A DNA stretch of 64,000 nucleotides from Elymus sibiricus (Eukaryota; Streptophyta; Magnoliopsida; Poales; Poaceae), in contig CM077676.1 in the NCBI GenBank assembly GCA_039707655.1, positions 160,001,062 to 160,065,061 of the forward strand, written 5' to 3'. Below, in pieces: positions 44,884 to 56,700 of this stretch. Position 1 is the stretch's first letter, and each line of letters begins with the position of its first letter. The notes beneath the pieces are model-generated. The model saw only the letters and a list, made by a program, of their open reading frames with translations. It searched no databases and was not told the DNA's origin. The position numbers and the translations under genes were made by a program.

Positions 44884-47800
44884 GCATCTTTGAAATCATC
44901 ATGCCTAGCTAAAAAGGCATTAAAGAAAAGCGTTTGTTGGGAGACAACCCATTATATATCCTTTCTGTTTTAATGTGTTCACATGATTAAGCTACTGTAT
45001 TAATCATGTTTTATATGTTTTCGTTAAATAAAGTGCCAAGTAAAACCATTGGGATAGTGTGGATACTTGTTGATTCAATTCTGTGCAAAAACAGAAACTT
45101 TTGCCTCCAGTGTTTAATTTCCCAGATTTTACTGGAGCGTCAAAAAATTCTGAAATTTTTACAGAGAATTGGCTTACAAATGTTTTACGTTTTCCCATTT
45201 TTTCAGAATTTTTAGAGTTCCAGAAGTTTGGTAGTTGCTCAGATCATTACAGACTGTTCTGTTTTTGACAGATTCTGTTTTCAATGCATAGTTTGCTTGT
45301 TTTAATGTTTCCGTAGCTTATATTATGAGATATAAATTGTGGAAATGACAGAATACAGTAGGCATTATATGGGAACAATTGTTAATCTTGTCTTGGACAG
45401 TATCTAAGTGAAGGTTTATTCTTTATCATACTAACCATTCTCACGAAGTTCCGTTAAGTTTTGTGTGATTGAAGTTTTCAAGTTTTGGGTGAGATATCGA
45501 TATGAGGAGAATAAGGAGTGTCAAGAACCTAAGCTTGGGGATTCCCAAGGCACCCCAAGGTAATATTCAAGGAATACCCAAGCAACTAAGCTTGGGGATG
45601 CCCCGGAAGGCATCCCCTCTTTCGTCTTCAACACTATCGGTAACCTCACTTGGAGCTATATTTTTATTCGTCACATAATATGAGTTTTGCTTGGAGCGTC
45701 ATTTTCTTCTGTTGATATTTGTTTGCTGCTATCAATAATCATATTTTGTGTCTTTTAGTTCAATAAAATGCCAATTATAGCCTTTACCATGCTTATTTTG
45801 CAAGTTCATGAGTTGCTGTTTCAAAACAGAAAGTTTGCTGCTATTGATTAAATTGCCCAGAAATTTCAGAATGTGATAAAATCTTGAAATTTTGATACAG
45901 TCAAATTTGATAAATTATTTCCAGTGTGGTAAATTTTCATAACTTTCTGAGTTATCTAAGTATGGATTCTTAATTATCCTTTACAGACTGTCCTGTTTAG
46001 GCAGATTGCTGTTATGTGTGCATATGTTGGCTTGTTTAATGATTCTATTTGAGGATAGGAGTATTAAATATGCAGAGACATTTAGTATGCAATGTTTAAT
46101 TATAATTTTTGTGATTTGTTATAGTAGAGAATGTTAAGGTTTTGAGTTGAGTTATACTAACTTATCTCACGAGGTCTTGTCGAGTTTTGTGTGGATGAAG
46201 TTTTTAAGATTTACGGAAACCGTGATATGAGAGGAATTAAGGAGACGCAAAAGCTCAAGCTTGGGGATGCCCAAGGCATCCCAAGTCAATATTTCAAGAA
46301 GTCTCAAGCATCTAAGGTTGGGGATGCTCCGGTAGGCATCCCACCTTTCTTCATCAACAATTATCGGTCAGTTTCGGTTGAGCCTAAGTTTTTGCTTCTT
46401 CACATGATATGAGCTATTCTTGGAATGTCATTTTTTTTCTTTGCTATTTGAATAAAATAAAAAGACCTGAAATTTTTAAATAAGAGAGTGTCCTTACATA
46501 GCTACTTAATTGTTTCACTACTCATTGGTCTTCGCTTATATATTTTGGAGTAGTTTGTCATTAATTCTCATGCTTCACTTATATCTTTTTGAGAGTTAAT
46601 AATAGTAATGGTAATTTGCACAAGATATGAATTTGGTCCCAAAGTGATGAATATTCATGAGGGATATAATAAAAACTTTCATAAAGATCATTGGATATGA
46701 TAAGTGTGATTCCTTGCAATGAAAATAATGAAAGAGATCATATGCTAATCTTATGGAAAGTAATGACATTACATAAAGAAAAGTATAAGTGGTAAAATTT
46801 ATTGGAGGTTAACAAGCATAGCATTAGTCAATGATGCAATTCATTAAAAAGTTAATAAGGGAAGAGAAGATTCACATGCAAATATACTATCTTGGACATC
46901 TTTTATGATTGTGAGCCCCCATTAAGTATTTTATGTCAAAGTGTTGACGTTGGACAAGGAAGACAACGTAATGAATTATGTTTGTTCATATTCACATAGA
47001 AGTTATATTGTTATAGATCCTCCAACATGTGGTGATTGCCCAATATCTTTGCTAGCCAAAAATCCGCACCAAGTAGAGATACTACTTATGCATCCAAAAC
47101 CCTTAAACCCAGTTTCTTCCCATGATTGTCCACCATACCTACCTATGGATTGAATAAGATCCTTCAAGTAAGTTGTCATCGGTGCAAAAAGCAATAAAAA
47201 TTGCCTCTAAATATGTATGATCTTTTATTGCAAGGGAAAATAAGCGTTGTACGAACTTGTGATGGTAAAGAAATAAAAGAACGGACTGCATAATAAAGGT
47301 TGCTATCACAAGGGGCAATATAACGTGACGTTCCTTTGCATTAAGGGCTTGTGCATCCAACAACAAAAAGCGCATGACAACCTCTGCTTCCCTCTGCGAA
47401 GGGCCTATCTTTTACTTTTATACATTTACTTTTATGTATTTACTTTTATGCAAGAGTCAATAGTGTTCTCCTCTATTCCTTTTTATTTTTCTCTTTTGTA
47501 AGCATCATGTGGTGGGGAAAGTGTTGGGGAACGTTGCATGGGAAACAAAAATTTTCCTACGCACACACAAGATCTATCCATGGTGATGAGCATCTACGAG
47601 AGGGAGAGTAAATCTACATACCCTTGTAGATCGCTAAGCGGAAGCGTTTAAGAAACGCGGTTGATGTAGTCGAACGTCTCTGCGATCCAAATCGCAAGTC
47701 GTCCCTCGATCCGATCACGAACTAGCGCCGAACGGACGGCACCTCCGCATTCAACACACGTATGGCTTGATGACGCCTTCACCTCCTCGATCCAACGAGC

Positions 47801-49723
47801 GATGGTGAAGTAGTGGTTGAGTTCCAGCAGCACGACGGCGTGGTGATGGTGGTGAGGAACAATCTCTGCAGGGCTTCGCCAAGCGCTACGGAGATTATGA
47901 CGGAGGAACTAGAGGGTTAGGGTTGCCGCACACGGCTTGGGGAAATCTTGATGTGTTCCGGGTGCTAGCCCTGCCCCTCTATTTATATGTTGAGCCCTGG
48001 GGTCGAAACTTGGAGAATGAGCCTCCTCAAAGTCGGTTTGGAACAAAAGGAAGAGTCCTTCTCGGATTCCAGTACCAAACGCCACGGTTCCCGGCGTCTG
48101 GCCCAGACGCCATGGGCCTCGGCGTCTGGCCCAGGGCCAGACGCCAGGGTTCCTGGCGTTTGGACCCTGCCCTCTGCAAAACTGCCTTTTGCTAACGCCC
48201 CGTGGGTCTCACCTCTTGGCCCAAACATATCGTCCAATATATCGATCTTTACCTCTCGGAGATTCCGAGACTCCTCGTCATGTCCGTGATCTCATCCGGG
48301 ACTCCGAACAACTTTCGGTCACCAACATAACAACTCAACTATACTTATATCGTCACCAAACGTTAAGTGTGTAGCCCTGCGGGTTCGAGAACTATGTAGA
48401 CATGACCGAGACACCTCTACGGTCAATAACCAATAGCGGGACCTGGATGCCCATATTGGCTCCTACATATTCTACGAAGATCTTTATCGGTCGAACCTCT
48501 ATGTCAAGGATTCAGTTAATCTCGTATGTTGTTCCCTTTGTTCTTCGGTATGTTACTTGCCCGAGATTCGATCGTCGGTATCTCTATACCTAGTTCAATC
48601 TCGTTACCGGCAAGTCTCTTTACTCGTTCCGTAATACAAGATCTCGTGGCTAACACTTTAGTCACATTGCTTGCAAGGCTCATTGTGATGTTGTATTACC
48701 GAGTGGGCCCTGAGATACCTCTCCGTCACACAGAGTAACAAATCCCAGTCTTGATCCATGCCAACCCAACAGACACCCTCGGAGATACCTGTAGAGCACC
48801 TTTATAGTCACCCAGTTACGTTGCGACATTTGATACACACAAGGTACTCCTCTGATGTCAGGGAGTTGCATGATCTCATGGTCATAGGAACAGATACTTG
48901 ACATGCAGAAAACAATAGCAATAAACTGACACGATCAAATGCTACGTTCTTAGTTTGGGTCTTGTCCATCACATCATTCTCCTAATGATGTGATCCCGTT
49001 ATCAAATGACATCTCATGTCAATGGCTAGGAAACCTTAACCATCTTTGATCAACGAGCTAGTCAACTAGAGGCTTACTAGGGACACAGTGTTGTTTATGT
49101 ACCCACACATGTATTTGAGTTTCCAATCAATACAATTATAGCATGGATAATAAACGATTATCATGAACAAGGAAATATAATAATAACCAATTTATTATTG
49201 CCTCTAGGGCATATTTCCAACAGAAAGATCTAGGCATATATATCCAGTTGGATATGAGTGATCATGAGTTATTATTGTTGACATCACCCTTGAGGTGAAT
49301 AAGTTGGGAGGCGAAATCACAAGCCCCTATCTTTCTATGTGTCTGGCTGAAACTTTTGCTCCATATATATGTCGTGAGTATTAGCAATCATAGAAGACTA
49401 AATGATGGTTGAGTATGTGGACTTGCTAAAAAGCTCCTACATGAGACCCTTCCTGAAAATATGATGAATTGCAATTGCATTGTTGACTAGAATAGTTTGT
49501 TAGTTTCCAAGAAAGTTTATGCCTTATACTACATTATTGTGATGAATTGTTACTTGCTCATGAGAAATTTTATGATAATAAATATTGCTGTTATGATGCT
49601 AGAAAAAGAGATTGAAATTATCATTGATCAAACTTATGCACTATGCTAGCATTCACAATTCATAAATTATTTCTTTTATCATTTACCTACTCGAGGACGA
49701 GCAGGAATTAAGCTTGGGGATGC
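44884..49723 (+). other. Y internal non-coding region
   Basis: Matches X's non-coding region, with two hairpin-module copies (stems at 45594-45617 and 46263-46282, a mutated one at 46321-46342). It is interrupted at 47522 by a solo copia LTR and lacks about 140 bp that X has near 41950-42090. No gene seen. Confidence 0.65.
47522..49222 (-). mobile_element. Solo copia LTR inside Y
   Basis: A 1701-bp LTR related to that of C1, on the minus strand (TGTTGGAAATATGCCC at 49222, ending GTTCCCCAACA at 47522), with GAAAG at 47517-47521 and 49223-49227. X has the uninterrupted site GGGGAAAGATCTAGG near 41570. No internal region remains, as after LTR-LTR recombination. At the place of C1's GCGGTACTACCGC units it has different palindromes built on GGCGTCTGG/CCAGACGCC (48092-48160). 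Confidence 0.96.
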
Positions 49724-51024
49724 TGATACGTCTCCAACGTATCTATAATTTATGAAGTATTCATGCCATATTTATAACAATTCTAAATGGTTTTGGTATG
49801 ATTTGATTAGAACTAACCCGGACTGACGTTGTTTTCAGCAGAACCACCGTGGTGTTGTTTTTTGTGCAGAAATGAAAGTTTTCCAAATGAGCTGAAACTT
49901 TTTGGAGATTTTTTATTGGACAAATAAAAAATATTGGCACCAAGACCCACTGGAGGGGGGCCACCCAGTGCCCACGAGGCACCAGGGCGCGCCACCCCCC
50001 CCCCCAGGCGTGCCCTGGTACCTCGTGGGGCCCACGTGGCTCCGTTTCGCGTGATTCCAACGCTGAAAAATCATATATATTCAGAAACCCCCGAAAGTTA
50101 ACCTAGATGAGTTTTTACGCCGCCGCAAGCCTTTGTACCAGAGAGATCCCATCTACAGCCCTTTTCCGGCACCCTGCCGGAGGGAGGAAAGCATCACCGG
50201 AGGCCATCTTCATCATCTCGGCGGTCTCCATGACGAGGAGGGAGTAGTTCACCCCCGGGGCTAAGGGTTTGTACCAATAGCTATGTGTTTGATCTCTCTC
50301 TCTCGTGTTCTTGAGATGGCACGATCTTGATGTATCGCGCGCTTTGTTGATATAGATGAATCATATGGAGTTTTCCCCTCTCTATCTTCTTGTGATGAAT
50401 TGAGTTTTCCCTTTGAAGCTTTCTTATTGGATTGAGTCTTTAAGGATTTGAGAACACTTGGTGTATGTCTTGCATATGGATATCTGTGGTGACAATGGGA
50501 TATTCACTTGAGTAACTTGATGTATGTTTTGGTGATCAACTTGCGGGTTCCGTGACCTTGGGGATTTATGCATAAGGGTTGGCACACGTTTTCGTCTTGA
50601 CTTTCCGGTAGAAACTTTGGGGCACTCTTTGAAGTTCTTTGTGTTGGTTTGAATAGATGAATCTGAGATTGTGTGATGCATATCGTATAATCAAACCCGT
50701 GGGTACTCGTGGTGACATTGGAGTGCCTAGGTGACATTAGGGTTTTGGTTGATGTGTATCTTAAGGTATTATTCTAGTACGAACTCTAGGGCTGTTTGTG
50801 ACAATTAATGGGGATGGTTCATAAGATTGATCGGGAAGGATAAATTTGAGGTTTCTTGTATTTGGTTGCAGGGTTGTTTGAGAGATACCATCTTCAACCT
50901 ACGCCTCCCACGGATTGATAAACCTTAGGTCATCCACTTGAGGGAAAATTGCTGCTGTCCTACAAAACTCTGCGCTTGGAGGCCCAACACGAGTCTACAA
51001 GAATAAGTTGTGTAGTAGACATCA
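49724..51024 (+). repeat. Y 3' LTR with internal deletion
   Basis: 1301 bp. About 340 bp present in the 5' LTR are missing at 50853, where AAATTTGAGG joins TTTCTTGTATTTGG. Preceded by the intact polypurine motif AAGCTTGGGGATGC (49710-49723). Confidence 0.93.
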
Positions 51025-51980
51025 TCAGCCCGAATGGATCTGCTGTGTATCCTGTTGCGCGACTGAGATACTGCCGAATTTTGCTCTTCAACCGCCTTGA
51101 GCAGGGCCCGGATCTGCCGAACACCCTCCCCCGCCTCGGATCGGGACGGCTCGATGGAATCTGCTATCCGAGTGGCCGCCGCCAGATTCTGGACGGGAGT
51201 GCGGAATACCTGGAAACTCTGCTGCTGGTCGTTTGAGAACAACTGCCGCTGTCGCCGACTGGAACTGGGCTGATGTTGTCTGCGGGTGCGATCATCGAGT
51301 GCCTTCTGGAGCGCTTCTAGACGATTGCGCTCAGCCAAGTTGGCCTGACGCACGGCCTCCAAAGCCTGAGCCTCGGGGGTCGTCCCAACGATGGGCGTCC
51401 GGAGGGCCTGCTCGGTCATGCGCTACAGTTCCTCTCTCTGCTGCCGAGTGAGAGGTTGGGGGATGTACTCGTCGTCATGTCGGTCCCTGCCGCCGCCAAG
51501 ATCAGCGCGTGACGGGTCACCGTTCTCCGCGCCACCGCGGCCGTACCCAGGCGGACTGGGTGGGGAATCGGCCATCAGCACCTCCGCAGTGGGGTCGCTG
51601 CTCTCGCACTCGGATACGCTTTCCGAGTGCTCATACACGGAGGCGAACAGATCGAAGACAGGTTCATCGGGCTCGATTGCCGCGATCTGCGGGGCTGCAG
51701 CCTAAAGGGCCACCGCGTGTCTGATCCACCGCTGAAGCCGCGAGCGTCCGGAGCGCTTGCGACGACGGCTGGTGGAGAGAGAAGAAGTCGACTGATAAGG
51801 GGTCGACGGTTGCCGGAGAAGGACACCGAAGGAACTCGTGCAGAAGTGCGCCGCGCCGCGGACGGGCAATGCCTCGACATCCAGCGGGGCTTCCTGGAGC
51901 CACGCCGAATCGTCGGCGATGAAGTTGAGGACGCTGAAACGGATCTCGCCGCCCAGAGTCAGTCCGCCGCCGGAAACCAT
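51025..51980 (-). pseudogene. Element G gag, N-terminal part
   Basis: Gag starts at the ATG at 51980-51978 (MVSGGGLTLGGEIRF). One frame runs about 318 codons to the Y junction at 51024. It is broken by TAG at 51704-51702 and TAG at 51425-51423, with the frame kept across both; each fits a CAG codon with C changed to T. The later part is a Gln/Arg/Glu-rich helical stretch (LAERNRLEALQKALDDRTRR). The middle of gag is missing: the next G sequence, at 36274, is already the C-terminal zinc-binding part. Confidence 0.8.
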
Positions 51981-52027
51981 GGTGATGATCGGAAAAATGC
52001 AACTACGCCGGAAGTCGCTAGACGCCT

Positions 52028-52045
52028 GCCCCACGGTGGGCGCCA
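52028..52045 (-). other. Element G primer-binding site
   Basis: The minus strand reads TGGCGCCCACCGTGGGGC two bases after the LTR. This is the usual style of primer site for this gypsy group and fixes the orientation. Confidence 0.8.
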
Positions 52046-52047
52046 AC

Positions 52048-52619
52048 TGTCGTGGGTGCAAGCCTGACAGTAGTGTGTAGGGGTACGAAAGAGAGGGCAG
52101 AGCCTAGCTACGGCGCAGGTGTTATACTCGGATTTACGAGTTCAGGCCCCTCAGCGGTGGAGGTAATAGCCCTACGTCTCGGTGCTCTGGAGCTGTATTG
52201 CTTGAGTGTATAGGTTTACAAAGATGCGAACCCTTGGAATGGAGCAGGGGGGTGGCTTATATAGTCTCGCCAACCCTCCCATGCACGCCTGCCATTACCA
52301 GGGGTTAAGAGGGGTGTCAATGCGCCAGGTAACGGGTGCATTGATTACAATTAATACGAGAGAACGTGCCTCCCGACCGTTGCACTCCGGGAGTCTCCTG
52401 GTCTTCTCTGGTCGAGTGACTTTCGGGTGCTCCGAGTGAAACAAGTCTGTCGAGTGAACTCTTGCCTCCCGAGTGGTTTGATGAACTCCGAGTGAATGTC
52501 AGTCTGCGGAACTCTTGGTTGCTGATCTGGCCCTGGGGCCCAGTGTAAGACGTGTGGTGTCCTAGGGTAGGGTCTATAGGTCAGGCCTATTACCCTATCC
52601 CTAGTACATGCCCTCGTCA
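52048..52619 (-). repeat. Element G 5' LTR
   Basis: This is the partner of 8304-8875, also 572 bp, with four substitutions. It begins TGACGAGGGCATG on the minus strand and ends CCACGACA before the primer site. Confidence 0.95.
52255..52264 (-). promoter_or_regulatory. Element G LTR TATA box
   Basis: CTATATAAGC in the 5' LTR on the minus strand is the likely core promoter for the element's genomic RNA. Confidence 0.55.
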
Positions 52620-53701
52620 CTACCGGAGGGGGAATCGATCAAGGAGGGCTTCTACATCAACCTTGTTGCCCTTCCGATGATGTGTGAGTAGTTTACCACA
52701 GACCTACGGGTCCATAGCTATTAGCTATATGGCTTCTTCTCTCTCTTTGATCTTCAATACCATGTTCTCCTCGATGTTCTTGGAGTTCTATCCGATGTAA
52801 TCTTCTTTTGCGGTGTATTTGTTGGGATCCGATGAATTGTGAGTTTATGATCAGATTATTCATGAGAAATATTTGAGTCTTCTCTGAACTCTTTTATGCA
52901 TGATTATTATAGCTTTGTATTTCTCTCCGATCTATCGATTTGGTTTGGCCTACTAGATTGATTTATCTTGCAATGGGAGAGGTGCTTTGTGATGGGTTCA
53001 ATCTTGCGGTGCTCAATCCTAGTGACAGAAGGGGACATGACACGTATTTGTATTGTTGCCATTAAGGATAAAAAGATGAGGTTTAATCATATTGCTTGAA
53101 TTTACTTTGTCTACATCATGTCATCTTGCTTAAGGCGTTACTCTGTTTCATACTTAATACCCTAGATGCATGCTGGATAGCGGTCGATGGGTGGAGTAAT
53201 AGTAGTAGATGCAGGCAGGAGTCAATCTACTTGTCTCGGACGTGATGCCTATATACATGATCATTGCCATGAATCCGTCATAATTATTCGCTTTTCTATC
53301 AATTGCCCAACAGTAATTTGTTTACCCACCGTATGCTATGTGTTCGAGAGAGAAGCCTCTAGTGAAAACTATGGCCCCCGGGTCTACTTTATCATATATA
53401 AAAAACCTAAAAATACCTTGCTGCAATTTATTTACTTTTATTTTATTTAGTATTTTAGTTTATCTATCTATCACTATCAGAATTAATCCTTGCAAATAAC
53501 CGCTAAGAGGATTGACAACCCTCTTATTTGCGTTGGGTGCAAGTGTTTGCTTTTGTGTGTGCAGGTGCGCTTAACAGGATTTTGCTTGGTTCTCTTACTG
53601 GATTGATAACCTTGGTTCTTAACTGAGGGAAATACTTATCTCTACTATACTGCATCATCCTCTCCTGTTCGGGGAAATACCAACGCAGTCTACAAGTAGC
53701 A
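52620..53701 (+). repeat. Element D 3' LTR, right part
   Basis: This continues directly from 8303 once one copy of CTACC is removed, and ends ACAAGTAGCA at 53701. Bases 53375-53701 match the 5' LTR remnant. Sequence to the right is not LTR. Confidence 0.9.
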
Positions 53702-53786
53702 GGGCCTTGCGTCATTCCAATCACTTTTTTTGTGTAGTTCAACTAAAATTAAGCATCCCTGTTTGCAGAGATACTTAAGCATGTCA

Positions 53787-56700
53787 TCTATTATATATAA
53801 AAAGCGCTTGACGGGTTAACCAGAAAAAAGAGAATTAATTTGAAAATCCCTCAAAAATTAGAAGCATCCGACCGTTTATTTAATGGATTAGAGAATAAAA
53901 ACCATTTGATCTTACTAATGTCTTAAAATGTCAAGTAAATTACCCACCAATGCCCTTACCGAAATAACCTTTCAATCAGTGAAAAAAACACGCACAAAGG
54001 GATAGACGTGATCAGGTCCTCCTCCACCTGTTCAAACTCCATCTTTCCCTAATCACCTATCCAACAACACCATGATCGCTCTAAAAAACATCGCCATCGA
54101 TTCTATAATCCCTGACACCTCTTCTCTTCTGTGGCGTCTCCAACAAGCAGCAGCCCACGGCCTCCTCGCTCAGGTCTAGGTACATAGCTCCTTGGTGCTT
54201 AGCTTTCTTTTTCCCAAATTCGTGTATGTCCTGCTTCAATGTCACAGGTCAATTCGTGTCTTTCCCCAATCCTTTTCCTCTCTCATAATTAATCTTGTCA
54301 TGTTCCAGGCTCGAACCATGCCTGCAACAATCCAATATATATATTTTTAGGCCAATCACTGAATCAATCTTACAATTGTTTGATGCGGAGGCGGAGAAGG
54401 TGTAATGATGCAACCACACAGTCATTGTCTGGGTTGGACATGAACAAGTCTCCGTGTGTACCGTGTGTGTGTGTGTTACAGTGTGTCTCGGCGAGATCGA
54501 CAGATCAAGGCATTGTGCTAGCTCGTATTGAGTTGATCGCTAGCTTAGCTAAGCTAGCTTTCTGTACGTGTGTGATCCATCCTGGAGGGAATCGATCTAC
54601 CAGCTAGGCTAGCTACTTCAGGTTTAGCTTGCACCTCGCCGTATACGTCATGCCCGTCTCGACGAAACAGGTCTACATACGGCGGGCCTCCGCTCAACCG
54701 GCCGGAAAGTAATCGGCTATAGCTTGTACGCGTGCCGTCGTTAGAAAATACTCGAGGTGTGCGTCGTCAAGGTCGGGTATGTGCCAACATAGGCTACCGT
54801 GGGTGTCGTGAGGCTGTCGGGTGAAGGAACTGTACCGGACTAATGACATGGCGATCTCTACTCTATTTTCATCCTTGAAGTTGATCGCATCAAAATAACT
54901 ATGCAATCGACTTGATCACCAAGAATAGAAACAATTTTGTGAATATTTTCCATATATGTAACTGCTAGATTGTATACTTTTTGTTGTTAGATCAGATAAT
55001 CAGATTTAAATTTTTTGGCTATATATATACAGATAGCTGTAACTATATGCATGGTTACATGGTTCCCAGTAATGTATGGCAAAAGAGCTCTAGAATGTTG
55101 ATGTTTAAACATGAAAGGAGACATGAATGTTGATTTCCTGCAATTCTACAATGGACCTGACAGTGAGTTTTCCAATCTTTTTCTCTCTTCTCTCTGAATT
55201 TCTTTCTGTGATACATATATAGCACCATGTTTTATTTACAATTAGCCTAAACCAAGTAAGTTCAATTCATTCCAAACTAGCAGGTGTGTTAATGAATGTT
55301 CCAATCGACACTAACATACTTCCATCAGTAATACCATTCATATATATAGTGTATGCAACAAATTTTGAAATATAAGAGCTAGGCTTATTGCGGTTCACAA
55401 TCTTATTTTTATATGTAACTATTTTTCAGTTATACAGAGCATCGTAGTTGGCAAGGCCATGTGGGTCTATATGTTGTCCAGAGCAGCAGGTGACCAATGA
55501 TTGACAGAGCTCGATATGTGTTTCCATCAATGATCAATTATGCGCAAGCACGGATGGGAGTGTGAACTGGCCAGAACCCCTTCAACAAAGCAAGGTACCA
55601 CTTGATCTTGCCTTAGGTAGCTGTTAAAATAATCACACGTGTAAATCATATAGGAGTAGAATACCAAATCCCATTTGGCTAGGTGCAGCAAGCATATATA
55701 TACGTGTGGATACCCCCGTAATATGTACCACATGTGAGAGAGGAATAAACAAAGAACCTGGCACGACAAATATAATTCCATCAAGCTAACATTAGCTTAG
55801 CTAGCTAGCTTAGCCTCTCGTAAAGACCCATCACTGGAAAGTACACGGTGGGTTGTAGCGTTAACAGCCTTGTGAAGAGTTATTTGAGAGAGTTGTTGCA
55901 TGCATCTCGAATTCCAGAAATAACCAATAGTAGCTACTATCACCGTCGAAAAGTGCCTGCAGAGGCCGAGTTCCACTGAACTCTTTATTTATTTCCCAGC
56001 GAAAATACATTTTCGGCTCCTCAATTTTGTTTGAAAAAAGTATGCATGTAGACATATATTTCTAGACTACCAACAGTAAAACATATAAAAGGCTTAGAAA
56101 ATAATTCATAAAATGTTCTCCTCAAGTGTGCATGTACTTCTCATTATCCTTTTTAACAGCGGCCGGGCTTTACTGGTGGGACCCTAAGATCGTTGAGCAT
56201 GCTTTCTCCATGAATAGTACACTACAATCACAATAGACGCTAACAAACTATGGCACCAACATTGAACTAAAAAGTAAAAAAAACATGATAAAGCAACTCA
56301 TGGTAACCAATGGATCCATGCATGGAGTAGACCACAATGGTCACACTGCTACAATGATGGAGCTACAAAACCTTATTCCATATGACACAATCTCAACCAT
56401 CTAGATGTTGTCGCGGCGAAGAACACACAAACTTAACAAAGAGCCTATACTACATGCATGAGGTTGATTCGTTGTTCCCCATATCCCAAAACCTGATAGG
56501 AAGTTCAAGGTGAGAGTAAAAGGAGGAGATTGAAGTGGCGGAACATTTGCCAAACAAGTCGCCATAGAAGGCCAGCCAATGGCCGTACACATGACCAGAG
56601 CAGTAGAGTGCGTGCAAGTGAGGACCACCAACCACAAAAACCAGGGGACCTTCAGAGTGATCCTCTCTAGTTGTGGATCCAACTGGATCATCTGTTTCAT

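Larger units (their letters stand above)
42221..51024 (+). mobile_element. Element Y: Athila-like element without pol, containing a solo copia LTR
   Basis: Y has LTRs at 42221-43861 and 49724-51024, primer site at 43872, a broken gag-position gene and a long non-coding region. TCAGC occurs directly before (42216-42220) and after (51025-51029) it, which is its target duplication. Right flank is G's gag; left flank is the end of X. The two LTRs differ at about 27 of 1300 compared positions (about 2%). It is the same family as X. Confidence 0.88.
8304..52619 (-). mobile_element. Element G: Tat-like Ty3/gypsy retrotransposon with antisense gene
   Basis: G reads on the minus strand from its 5' LTR (52048-52619) to its 3' LTR (8304-8875), flanked by CTACC on both sides. 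In its own 5'-3' order it carries a primer site, gag, protease, RT, RNase H plus a second RNase H, integrase, a hairpin repeat array, an antisense multi-exon gene, a polypurine tract and the 3' LTR. The dual RNase H and the extra antisense gene point to the Tat lineage. Three insertions interrupt it (C1, C2 and the X/Y composite); without them it is about 12 kb. It is defective: stops in gag, loss of central gag, a stop before RT, a frameshift before integrase and a changed integrase catalytic residue. Confidence 0.93.
3026..53701 (+). mobile_element. Element D: Athila-like LTR element without pol, split by G
   Basis: D is the outermost element of the stack. It consists of a truncated 5' LTR (3026-3352), an internal region (3353-7818), and a 3' LTR split into 7819-8303 and 52625-53701. 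The halves of the 3' LTR join across element G with the target duplication CTACC at 8299-8303 and 52620-52624. The internal part carries one gag-like gene and about 2.9 kb with no coding sequence; no protease, RT or integrase is seen. D would therefore be non-autonomous. It resembles Sabrina/WHAM-type elements of Triticeae, but that name is a guess. The 327-bp overlap of the two LTRs shows five substitutions (1.5%). Confidence 0.88.

Noticed and set aside
36275..51024. Reading X and Y as one element with a tandem duplication by LTR-LTR recombination
   Set aside because: The TCAGC pair around Y and the altered polypurine end of X fit a deletion junction outside the LTRs better.
56401..56700. 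A 99-codon minus-strand frame in the Helitron
   Set aside because: No recognisable motif, and an overlapping frame is equally open; kept only as a possible gene fragment.
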